From assembly GCF_004917065.1 (NCBI RefSeq), contig NZ_SSYA01000002.1, positions 349,897-413,896 of the forward strand: a stretch of DNA of 64,000 nt, read 5' to 3'. The stretch is from Geomonas ferrireducens. Its GTDB lineage: Bacteria; Desulfobacterota; Desulfuromonadia; Geobacterales; Geobacteraceae. This document shows, one piece after another, positions 37,408 through 45,166 of this stretch (the first letter of the stretch is position 1; the number at the start of each line of letters is the position of its first letter). The translations under genes and the position numbers were made by a program. The notes under the pieces were generated by a model that saw only the letters and a list, made by a program, of their open reading frames with translations, was not told the DNA's origin and did no database searches.

Positions 37408-38223
37408 ATGCAGTCAGACCGGAAGTACCTGATGGAGCACGCAGAAGAATCGTTGCGGCTCGACATGAAGACCGACAACGCCGTTACCGGGGAGCAGGCA
37501 CGCTGGGCGGGGCTCGCACCGGGGATGAGCGTCGTCGATATCGGCTGCGGCCCGGGCAAGACCACGGCGATGCTCGGCGAACTGGTACAGCCCGGGGGGA
37601 GGGCGGTCGGCGTCGACTTCTCCGAGGAACGCATCGCCTACGCCCGTGAGCACTACGGCTCGGACACCGTGAGTTTCGAGCGTTGCGACCTTTACCAGCC
37701 GCTCAACTACCTGGGGCAGTTCGACTTCGCCTGGTGCCGGTTCTTCCTCGAATACCACCTCTCCAACTGCTTCCAACTGGTGCAGAACATGTCCGAGGCG
37801 GTGAAGCCTGGGGGCATCCTCTGCCTCATCGACCTTGACTACAACTGCCTCAGCCACTTCGGCCATTCACCCCGGATGGAGCGCGCCGTCGCCGCAACGA
37901 TCAGGAGCCTTGAGGTGAACGACGACTTCGACCCCTACGTCGGCCGCAAGCTCTACTCCTTCCTATACGATCTGGGCTACGAGGATATCGACGTGCAGGT
38001 CGGGGCGCATCACCAGATTTTCGGAGAGTTGAAGCAGGTCGACGAGTTCAACTGGACCAAGAAGGTCGAGGTCGCCGCCAAGAGGTCAGGATACGGTTTT
38101 GATGAGTACGCCGGGGGATACGAGGAGTTTCTCGAGGAATTCCGCAGCTTCTTTGCCAACCCGCGTCGTTTCACCTACACACCGATCATCTCCTGCCGCG
38201 GACGCAAACCTCAGGCTTCCTGA
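37408..38223 (+). CDS. SAM-dependent methyltransferase, class I
   Basis: The 271-residue protein has a Rossmann methyltransferase core: MSVVDIGCGPGKTTAML at about 47-63 (motif I), VGVDFSEERIAYAREHY (motif II), and GGILCLIDLDYNC. Methyl acceptors of such proteins include small molecules, lipids and quinones; the target is not evident. The ATG at 37408 has AGGAG before it; a TTG lies one codon earlier. Its last 13 bases overlap the end of the convergent HD-GYP gene. Confidence 0.85.
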   Translation: MQSDRKYLMEHAEESLRLDMKTDNAVTGEQARWAGLAPGMSVVDIGCGPGKTTAMLGELVQPGGRAVGVDFSEERIAYAREHYGSDTVSFERCDLYQPLNYLGQFDFAWCRFFLEYHLSNCFQLVQNMSEAVKPGGILCLIDLDYNCLSHFGHSPRMERAVAATIRSLEVNDDFDPYVGRKLYSFLYDLGYEDIDVQVGAHHQIFGELKQVDEFNWTKKVEVAAKRSGYGFDEYAGGYEEFLEEFRSFFANPRRFTYTPIISCRGRKPQAS

Positions 38224-40142
38224 GCCTCGCGCCCCTCTTCCTGCTCTGCCGCTCTCATGCGGCATGTGATGAGCGCTTCGACGATGTGTCTGTCGAAATG
38301 GCTTCCAGCCCCTTCCCGGAGCAGCCGGAAGGCGTCCTCCGTCTTCATCGGATCGCGGTAGTGGCGCTGCGAGGTGACCGCCTCGTAGAAGTCGGCGACG
38401 GCGATGATCTTCGCCCCCAGCGGTATGTCCTTTCCCCTTAATCCTTTCGGGTAGCCGGTCCCGTCGATCTTTTCGTGATGGGCGCCGGCTATCTCCGGCA
38501 CCTCGCGGTAGATCCCTTCGAAGTTGACCTGTTCCAGGATGTCGCGCGTCTTGTGGCAGTGCGTCTTGACGATCTCATACTCCATCTCCGAGAGCCGGCC
38601 GTTTTTCTTCAGTATCGCGTCGGGGACTCCGATCTTCCCGTAATCGTGCAGAAGCGCCGCCACCCTGATCATCTCCCGCTCCGCCGGCTGAAGGCCCAGT
38701 TCTTCGCAGATCTCTTCCGAGTATTCGGTGACCTTTTCGGAGTGACCGGCGGTGAGCGGGTCCCTGGCGTCGATGGATGCCGCCATGACCTTGAGAAACG
38801 AGCCGAACTGGTTGGACTTCGCCTCGTGCAGCTTTGCGTTGCGTATGCTGATGCCGATCACCGGTGCGATCCCCATCAATAGCGAGACGTCGCTTTGCAC
38901 GAGCGGCCGCTTCGACTTCAGGTTATCGACGGCGATGATCCCGAGCGACTCCCCCTCGCATATGATCGGGCAGCAGATGAAGGTCTGGGAAAGGAGCTGC
39001 TTGGCGAAGTTCTGGCTCTTGCCGGAGAGGTTCCCTTCGATCTCCTTCACGTCAGCGACCAGGAAGGGGCGCTGTTCGCGGAAGGAGATGACGAAAACCC
39101 CTTTGGAGTCGGGGCGGTCCAGATGGAAGGTGGTTTTCCCGAGGAAGGCGAGCTGTTCGTCGTGGTAGCCGAAGCCGGCCTGGAACACGAGCCGCGTCTT
39201 CTCCGGGTTGGAGAGCAGGATGAGGCCGCGGCTGTAGTCGAGGCGTTTCTCCAGGATCTGCACCACGTTCTGCAGGATGTCGTTGACCGCGGTCTGCCTG
39301 CTGATCACCTGCCCGATCTCGTTGGTGACGAGGGCGTTGGTGTAGTTGATCTCCATCTTCTTGAAGAGGTTGTCGCTCAGGTCTTTCAGGCTTTTCTGGC
39401 TGGTGAAGAGGGCGGTCTTCTCGCTGCGCAGGGAGCCGATCTTCAGGACGAGGAGCAGGGAAAGCGCCCAAGGGGCAAATAGGTAGATCGACCGAATCTG
39501 TCCGGCGCGGAAGCAAAGGCCCATCACGAGGAGGATGACGACGAAGGCGTAATTCCTCGCGTAGCGCCAGAAGTTGATGCTCGACTTCTCCCAGGTGACG
39601 ATGTAACGGCACACGGGGTCGCCGTTGAAGATGCACTCCGGGTGCTCGATGCGGGGAAGCTTTGCCTGGAACAGGCTCGCCACCGCTTCGAAAAAGCCCA
39701 TCCTGTTCTGGCACTGGAACGGCTCTTCCTGCGTGCCGGGCCTCGGGGTCACGATGATTTCATAGCTGTTGCTGCTGATCTGCCTCGAGGTGTAGGTGGA
39801 GGAGCGGACGAGGTTGCAGTTGACGGTATCCCCGATGAGGCTGAAGGCGCGCGCAAGCCCGACGAGCCCGAGGAAATAGAGCCTGAGGATCCCGATGGCG
39901 TCGGGAGACGCGGCGTAGCGTCCCGCTTCTCGGGCGATGTTTTCGTTGCCGGTAAGCTTCAGGAGGCGTTCGTAGAAGAGGTTGACCTGCTCCTGGGTGA
40001 ACCAGTGCCCCGGATCGGCCACTTCGAGCGGGGTCATCCCGGCGTAGCTCAGCAGTTCACCGACGTTGATGAAGTTGTACCGGTTCTTTATCAGCTTGAT
40101 GTATGTGTCGATGATGCTGCTGTTGTATAACGGATCGTTCAT
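38211..40142 (-). CDS. HD-GYP c-di-GMP phosphodiesterase with V4R-like sensor and GAF domains
   Basis: The 643-residue protein has an N-terminal sensory domain (about 1-195) ending in HPECIFNGDPVCRYIVTW, a V4R-like motif. Two TM helices follow (about 207-250), then a coiled coil, a GAF domain (about 280-440) and an HD-GYP domain. The HD-GYP motifs HDYGKIGVPD and HHEKIDGTGYP are intact, so it should hydrolyse c-di-GMP. The sensor, TM pair and GAF match those of the kinase at 45167. AAGGA lies seven bases before the ATG at 40142; an ATG at 40145 is equally possible. It follows the PilZ gene by ten bases. Confidence 0.92.
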   Translation of the reverse strand: MNDPLYNSSIIDTYIKLIKNRYNFINVGELLSYAGMTPLEVADPGHWFTQEQVNLFYERLLKLTGNENIAREAGRYAASPDAIGILRLYFLGLVGLARAFSLIGDTVNCNLVRSSTYTSRQISSNSYEIIVTPRPGTQEEPFQCQNRMGFFEAVASLFQAKLPRIEHPECIFNGDPVCRYIVTWEKSSINFWRYARNYAFVVILLVMGLCFRAGQIRSIYLFAPWALSLLLVLKIGSLRSEKTALFTSQKSLKDLSDNLFKKMEINYTNALVTNEIGQVISRQTAVNDILQNVVQILEKRLDYSRGLILLSNPEKTRLVFQAGFGYHDEQLAFLGKTTFHLDRPDSKGVFVISFREQRPFLVADVKEIEGNLSGKSQNFAKQLLSQTFICCPIICEGESLGIIAVDNLKSKRPLVQSDVSLLMGIAPVIGISIRNAKLHEAKSNQFGSFLKVMAASIDARDPLTAGHSEKVTEYSEEICEELGLQPAEREMIRVAALLHDYGKIGVPDAILKKNGRLSEMEYEIVKTHCHKTRDILEQVNFEGIYREVPEIAGAHHEKIDGTGYPKGLRGKDIPLGAKIIAVADFYEAVTSQRHYRDPMKTEDAFRLLREGAGSHFDRHIVEALITCRMRAAEQEEGREAQEA

Positions 40143-40152
40143 CATCTGTTCC

Positions 40153-42240
40153 TTAAGTGCCTTGAGCCGACTCTGTTCCCTGCGTCCTTCTGTGCCTGTT
40201 GCGGTTGTGGAGGTCACCTAGGTACTTGATGAACTTGGAGGTATGGGTCTGTATGTTGAATGCCCAGAGTGTGTACTTGCGTTCGAACGGGAGACCTGTG
40301 TGCTCTGCGTAGCTCGCCGGGTAAACGAGTACCGGCAGGTCGTTTTGCTGGTACTTGTGCGTGATGATCGATAGCGCGATGAGCAGGATGTCCTTCGGGA
40401 ACTGTTCCTGGTCGATGATCAATACGGTGATGCAGTTGGTCAGGTCCGACAGGTTCAGGCCGATGTCGGAGATGTTGACCATGATGACCGCCTTGGCCGT
40501 CCCGCCTCTTTTAAGCGTGTAGAGGTGCCGCTCCAGCTTGAAGCCCGCCTCCCGGTAATCCTGCGCGAGTTCGCCGCAGTCGCACCCCGGCTCCAGGTCG
40601 AAGGCGTTCAGCATGAGCCCGCCGGAGTGCTGCTCGTAGAAGGCCTCGAGGTCGAACAGATCTTCGCGGGTGGTGCGGGTGAGGCTCCACGGGCCGGAGA
40701 AGTTCCAGTTGTCCGAGAAGGTGCGGTGGTAATGGAAGTAGGCGAAGGTGTCGATGGAGCAACCCTTCTTGTCGCCCATGGCCTGCACCGCTTCGCCGAA
40801 GACCCGGTTCGGGAATTTGTTGTCCGGGCGGTAGTAGCAGATGAGGTAGTCCATCTTCGACGACTTGAGGTTGTAGGAGTCGTTGGTGGAGTGCGAGAGA
40901 TGGTTCAGCACGATGAGCCCGCCAAGGCTCGACTCCGCCTTGTTCGAGGCGTGATGGTGCACAAGCCAGCTCCCCCGGTAAAAACGGAGCATCGCCAGGT
41001 GTCCCAGGATGGTGCCGTGTTCCTGGTAGACGAAGTGGCGCGCGATGCTCGGGTTCTCCGTGTAGAGGCGGCGGTAGGTCTCCTTCAACTGGGCCTTGTT
41101 GGCCTGCACGTAGTGGTACTTCTCCGGGTAGATGAAACCGCTGTCGAAGAAGAACTGCCACAGTGCGTCGAGGTCTATCTGCGTGCTGATATAGGAGTGC
41201 TTGTCCTTGGCGAGGTAAAGGATGGAGAGCAGGCTCACATGGTCGCGGATGTCCATGTCGAGAAAGCAGAGCCCGCACTTCACCAGGGAGGACTTTTCCT
41301 TTAACGGCTTGTCCTCGCGGTAGATCACCTGCGCGGAGCACCTCGTTGCGAAGCCGTTGCCGATGCGCAGTTCCAGGTCCGGGATGATCATCCCAGGCAA
41401 AAGGACGCTCGACTCGAAATCCTCGCAGACGGAAAAGCCCGACCCGGAGATGTCCAGCACCTTAAGGTCGATGTTTTTGTGACTGAAGGGGTGTCTGAAA
41501 ACGGCATTGGGCAAGGGGAGCAGTTCGTGGCGGAGGCTGCGGACCTCCTTCGCCTTGAAGCGCCGCATGTGGGCCTGCAGCGGCTCCAGGACGTAGATCC
41601 TGCGGCTGTGCCCGAGCGTCTGCGTTGCGATGCGGCACTCAGCCGAGTAGAGGGTGGTGTGATCGTCGCTGAAGATGACCTGCACCGCCGCTTCGTCGTT
41701 GATCCAGTTGAAGTTCCTGCTGCCGTCTCCCGTTGCCTCTACCCGGAAGGTGAGAGCGCTGAAATCGAGCAGGGTCCCGTTGAGACGCGCACCGTTTTGA
41801 AACAGTTCGACGGCGATCCCCTGGCAGGGGTGCCGGCGCGACTTCCGGTAGTTTACCTCGATGCACTTGTCGGGAAGGAGAAAGGTGGCGCCTTCCTCGT
41901 CGATGCTGATCAGCTCGGGCTCGGCCATGATAAGCCGGTGGCCGCTCACCACGAATATGTTGTCGAAAATACAGCCGACCGTCGATGTGTTCATGGCGTC
42001 GGTCGCGATCCAGCGGCATTCGAGCTTGTTGTTGAGACAGGGGAGGGGAGCCGCCTCGAGCGTTACGGTGCGGGGATATTTGGAGTGTCTGAAGTTGACA
42101 AGGATGGATTCTTCCTGGAAGTTGATGAAGTTCAGTTTGTTGATCAGTTTGTTTAGACCAACTTCCTTTTCTGAACCGGGTGCAAACTCTATTACTGTAT
42201 CTGGCCGGGCAAATTGAAGAATCTTGCTGGCGTCTTTCAT
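40153..42240 (-). CDS. PilZ-domain protein with a large C-terminal domain, possibly acyltransferase-like
   Basis: The 695-residue protein has two PilZ-like segments in its N-terminal half. The first has the arginine motif RKSRR near 130 but DFSALT instead of DxSxxG. The second has an intact DISGSG near 260 but a weak arginine motif (RSLRH). Residues from about 345 to 695 form a large mixed alpha/beta domain with HFVYQEHGTILGHLAML and VHHHASN segments that resemble a GNAT-type acyltransferase; this is only inference. It should read c-di-GMP. The ATG at 42240 has GAGG upstream, and the HD-GYP gene follows directly. Confidence 0.75.
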   Translation of the reverse strand: MKDASKILQFARPDTVIEFAPGSEKEVGLNKLINKLNFINFQEESILVNFRHSKYPRTVTLEAAPLPCLNNKLECRWIATDAMNTSTVGCIFDNIFVVSGHRLIMAEPELISIDEEGATFLLPDKCIEVNYRKSRRHPCQGIAVELFQNGARLNGTLLDFSALTFRVEATGDGSRNFNWINDEAAVQVIFSDDHTTLYSAECRIATQTLGHSRRIYVLEPLQAHMRRFKAKEVRSLRHELLPLPNAVFRHPFSHKNIDLKVLDISGSGFSVCEDFESSVLLPGMIIPDLELRIGNGFATRCSAQVIYREDKPLKEKSSLVKCGLCFLDMDIRDHVSLLSILYLAKDKHSYISTQIDLDALWQFFFDSGFIYPEKYHYVQANKAQLKETYRRLYTENPSIARHFVYQEHGTILGHLAMLRFYRGSWLVHHHASNKAESSLGGLIVLNHLSHSTNDSYNLKSSKMDYLICYYRPDNKFPNRVFGEAVQAMGDKKGCSIDTFAYFHYHRTFSDNWNFSGPWSLTRTTREDLFDLEAFYEQHSGGLMLNAFDLEPGCDCGELAQDYREAGFKLERHLYTLKRGGTAKAVIMVNISDIGLNLSDLTNCITVLIIDQEQFPKDILLIALSIITHKYQQNDLPVLVYPASYAEHTGLPFERKYTLWAFNIQTHTSKFIKYLGDLHNRNRHRRTQGTESAQGT

Positions 42241-42466
42241 CAGGACCTCACATGGCGACAGGAGAAAGCAAAGGCTGTGCTGCCGAAATAACCGTGACCG
42301 GCGGCTGTCAGCAGAGCGCAAAGCATGCTTCCGAAGCGCGATGTGATTATTAGCACGATTCGTACACATTTTCACTAATAAAACGCCGTGTGAAGCAACA
42401 AAAATACAGCAGTAGCCGAGGTTCTATCAGGAGGGAACGTCATGTTGGGGTGGGCTGAAGGTGGCG

Positions 42467-44608
42467 TCATCCTTTGGACTGCAGCGATGCCTCCAGGTAG
42501 GCGTTGAAATCGAGGGTTTTCGCGAGGGGAGACGCGGCCTGTAGCGGCTCCACATCGACGCTTTTCTCTTGCTGGGGCGCGGAGCTTCGCGCGGCGACGG
42601 TGCGGTTTCTGCCCCGGGCCTTCGCCTCGTACAGCGCGACGTCAGAGGCGTGCACGAGATCGTGGAAAGTCCGGCCGTCCTCGGGGAAGGAGGCGACGCC
42701 GAGGCTTGCCGTCAGGCGCCGCAACGGAATGTCGCTCTCGCCTGGGAAGCGCTTGTTTTCGATCTCGGTCCGGATCCTCTCGGCGACGATGAGTGCCTCG
42801 CTCTTCGAGGTCCCCGGAAGAACCGCGCAGAACTCCTCGCCGCCGTAACGCGCGACGATATCCATCTCGCGCAGCGATTCCTTGATGATGTCCGCGGTAA
42901 TCTTGAGCGCCTCGTCCCCTGCGAGGTGCCCGCAGAGGTCGTTGTAGCTCTTGAAGAAGTCGAGGTCGATGAAGATGATGGTGAGGTTCAGGCTGTGGCG
43001 CGTGCTGCGGTTCAATTCCTCTTCGAGCCTGCTCTTCAGGAAGCGGCGGTTGTAAAGTCCGGTGAGGGCGTCGGTGACCGAGAGCTGTTCGAAACGTTCG
43101 GATTCCTCGAGCACCTCGGTACGCTCGATCATGAGCGAGGCCAGGTTCGCGAACGAGGTAAGGAGCTGCAGGTCCGCGTTGGTGAAGGGGCGGAGGTCCT
43201 TCTTGTCCGAGAGGTTCAAGACCCCGATTACCTTGTCTTTAAGCTTTAGCGGGATGCAGATGAGCGATTTGGACTTGAAGCGGAGCCGGTTGGCCATGGC
43301 GACGCGGCTGTCCTTCTCCACGTCGTTCACCAGGAGGGGCTGCCCGGTCTTCGCCACCATGCCGGCGATCCCCTTGCCCACCTTCAACTGCAGACAGCGG
43401 GCGATGTTGAGCGTCATGCCGAGCGTGAAGACGATGTGCATCCCCTCGCCGTCCTTGTCGATCAGCATGATGGATCCCTGGGTTGCCTCGATCAGGTCGG
43501 ACGCGATCTTCATGATCGCCTCGTACAGCTGCTCCTTGCTGTCGATCTGCAGCAGCGTGTCGGTGAGCGACATGAGGCGCTCGGAGAGGGCGTTCTCCTT
43601 GGAGCGCTCCGCGTCCCTCACGATCCAGCTCATTTTGGCGGCCATGGCGCCGGTCAGCATGTTGATGAGCAGGGCCGAGTTCTGCGGGATATCGCTCTCC
43701 GGCAGCGCCAAAAAGCCCAGCCGCTCCCCTTGAGACTTGAGAGGGAAGAAGGCGCACATGGCGGTGTTGAGCCCGGGGAGGACGGCGCGCATCTTGGCGT
43801 CGTAGGGAACCGCTTTACCCCCTTTGGCCGGCGCCAGGAACAGGTGCAGCGCGTCGGACGGAACGACCCCGATCTCGTCGGGCATCCCCCACACCCCGGT
43901 CACCGGATAGGACTTACCCTCGGCGTCGGGGAGCGCCACGGCGATGCGCGGGACCTCGAACTCGGTGGCTATGGTCTCGCAACCGATGGCGACGCAGGCG
44001 GTGACCGAGGTACATCGGTCGATACGCTCGAGCGCCTGGGAAACGGCCTGCAGGTGCTGGTCGGTGACCGACTCGCAGGGAGCGGCGGCGTTCTGGGGGA
44101 GGGGAGTGCTTACCGTCGGGAAACGGTATTGCTCGATGGCGCGTCCCACCTCCTGGGCTACTTCCTCCACCTCTTCGTAGCGTGCAGTGTGAAGCGATTC
44201 CACGTAAGGGAGCAGCGAAAAGGCATCTCCGCCGCCTTCGGTGCGGGAAAGGGCGGCAAGCTGCCACAGGTCGATGGACTCGTCGCGCACCCCGTCGCCC
44301 ACGAGGCAGCAATCGTCGCCGCCCACGCCGAAGGGGATGAGGAATCCGAGGAATCCGCCGCCGTAGCGGCACACCGACGGAGTTCCCTCCTCGAAGAAGA
44401 CGTCCATGTTTTCTTCGAAAAACTGGCGGGATACGTCGCGGCAGAGAGGGTCTTCGACGATGGTGGAGCAGGTTTCGAACTGGTGACAGGACGCGACGGC
44501 GCCGTTACGCCTGCGGTACAGGGTAAGGCTGTAGTGCGCGAGGGAGGGAAGCTCCTTCAGCTGCACCAGCAGGTCGTGAAGTGGTATGTCAGCCGTTTGC
44601 TGCGCCAC
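42467..44608 (-). CDS. GAF-domain diguanylate cyclase
   Basis: The 713-residue protein has an N-terminal region rich in Cys (SCHQFETCSTIVEDPLC), a first GAF-like region (about 170-340), a clear second GAF domain (about 345-500) and a C-terminal GGDEF domain. The active loop is YGGEEF, with an inhibitory site REMD five residues before it. The residue in GHLAGDEAL that selects the second base is Asp, which predicts c-di-GMP and not cGAMP. No TM helix is seen. The start is GTG with GGAGTGA upstream. It is in line with the PilZ and HD-GYP genes, though 226 bases separate it from the PilZ gene. Confidence 0.9.
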   Translation of the reverse strand: MAQQTADIPLHDLLVQLKELPSLAHYSLTLYRRRNGAVASCHQFETCSTIVEDPLCRDVSRQFFEENMDVFFEEGTPSVCRYGGGFLGFLIPFGVGGDDCCLVGDGVRDESIDLWQLAALSRTEGGGDAFSLLPYVESLHTARYEEVEEVAQEVGRAIEQYRFPTVSTPLPQNAAAPCESVTDQHLQAVSQALERIDRCTSVTACVAIGCETIATEFEVPRIAVALPDAEGKSYPVTGVWGMPDEIGVVPSDALHLFLAPAKGGKAVPYDAKMRAVLPGLNTAMCAFFPLKSQGERLGFLALPESDIPQNSALLINMLTGAMAAKMSWIVRDAERSKENALSERLMSLTDTLLQIDSKEQLYEAIMKIASDLIEATQGSIMLIDKDGEGMHIVFTLGMTLNIARCLQLKVGKGIAGMVAKTGQPLLVNDVEKDSRVAMANRLRFKSKSLICIPLKLKDKVIGVLNLSDKKDLRPFTNADLQLLTSFANLASLMIERTEVLEESERFEQLSVTDALTGLYNRRFLKSRLEEELNRSTRHSLNLTIIFIDLDFFKSYNDLCGHLAGDEALKITADIIKESLREMDIVARYGGEEFCAVLPGTSKSEALIVAERIRTEIENKRFPGESDIPLRRLTASLGVASFPEDGRTFHDLVHASDVALYEAKARGRNRTVAARSSAPQQEKSVDVEPLQAASPLAKTLDFNAYLEASLQSKG

Positions 44609-45166
44609 GTTTCAGTCACTCCGGTTTCAAAGTTGCTTTTCACAGGCGGCAGGCATATCGGCCGCGCCCGGAATCGCATCAAAAATGCACGTTCTGCGCC
44701 AAGGTCCGCACGCTGTTTTTCTATCAAAAGGGCACAAGCGCCCCATCAGCGAAGGACATTACATCTAGATAATTACCGGTTTCTTCGACTTCACTCAACA
44801 CTGCCAGACGGTATACTCACTGGCGAAGGTTGTTAGGGCTTGCTGCATTTTGGGCTATGTTAATATTATGGACCTCATGCATAAAGTCAGTATTTTAAAT
44901 CACACATATCATAGTTTTATGTGCTTGATTCCAGGAAGGATTGGGCAACATCACTGTATCGTCCTTGCAAGGGCTCACAAAAGACGAATTTGTCACGCCT
45001 GAGCCTTGACTGATTAAAAGAACCTTTGTCTCAAGGCGACCCACGGCGCCGCTGACAGTGCAATGTTCGTCATGAGCCTCGTGAGAAATAATTTGATTGA
45101 TTCCCGCGCATTTAGCCGGTAAACTCCACGCTCCGTTGAAGCGTTACAAGGGCATGGAATCCAACG
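44609..45166. other. Long divergent intergenic region without a gene
   Basis: It separates the leftward GGDEF gene from the rightward kinase gene. No coding frame with a ribosome binding site was found. The middle part (44850-44940) is strongly AT-rich and holds an inverted repeat, CACATA (44903-44908) and TATGTG (44918-44923), nine bases apart. A likely promoter for the kinase is at 45097. I searched it by eye for a c-di-GMP riboswitch and saw none. Confidence 0.6.
45097..45125 (+). promoter_or_regulatory. Probable sigma-70 promoter for the sensor kinase gene
   Basis: TTGATT at 45097-45102, a 17-base spacer, TAAACT at 45120-45125. Both hexamers match 4 of 6 and the spacing is ideal; the leader to the TTG start at 45167 would be about 35 bases. 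Confidence 0.45.

Noticed and set aside
44830-44860. GGTTGTTAGGGCTTGCTGC as a sigma-54 site
   Set aside because: The GG and GC elements are two bases too far apart.
44609-45166. Possible c-di-GMP riboswitch in the long divergent gap
   Set aside because: The conserved GEMM core and its paired arms could not be found on either strand.
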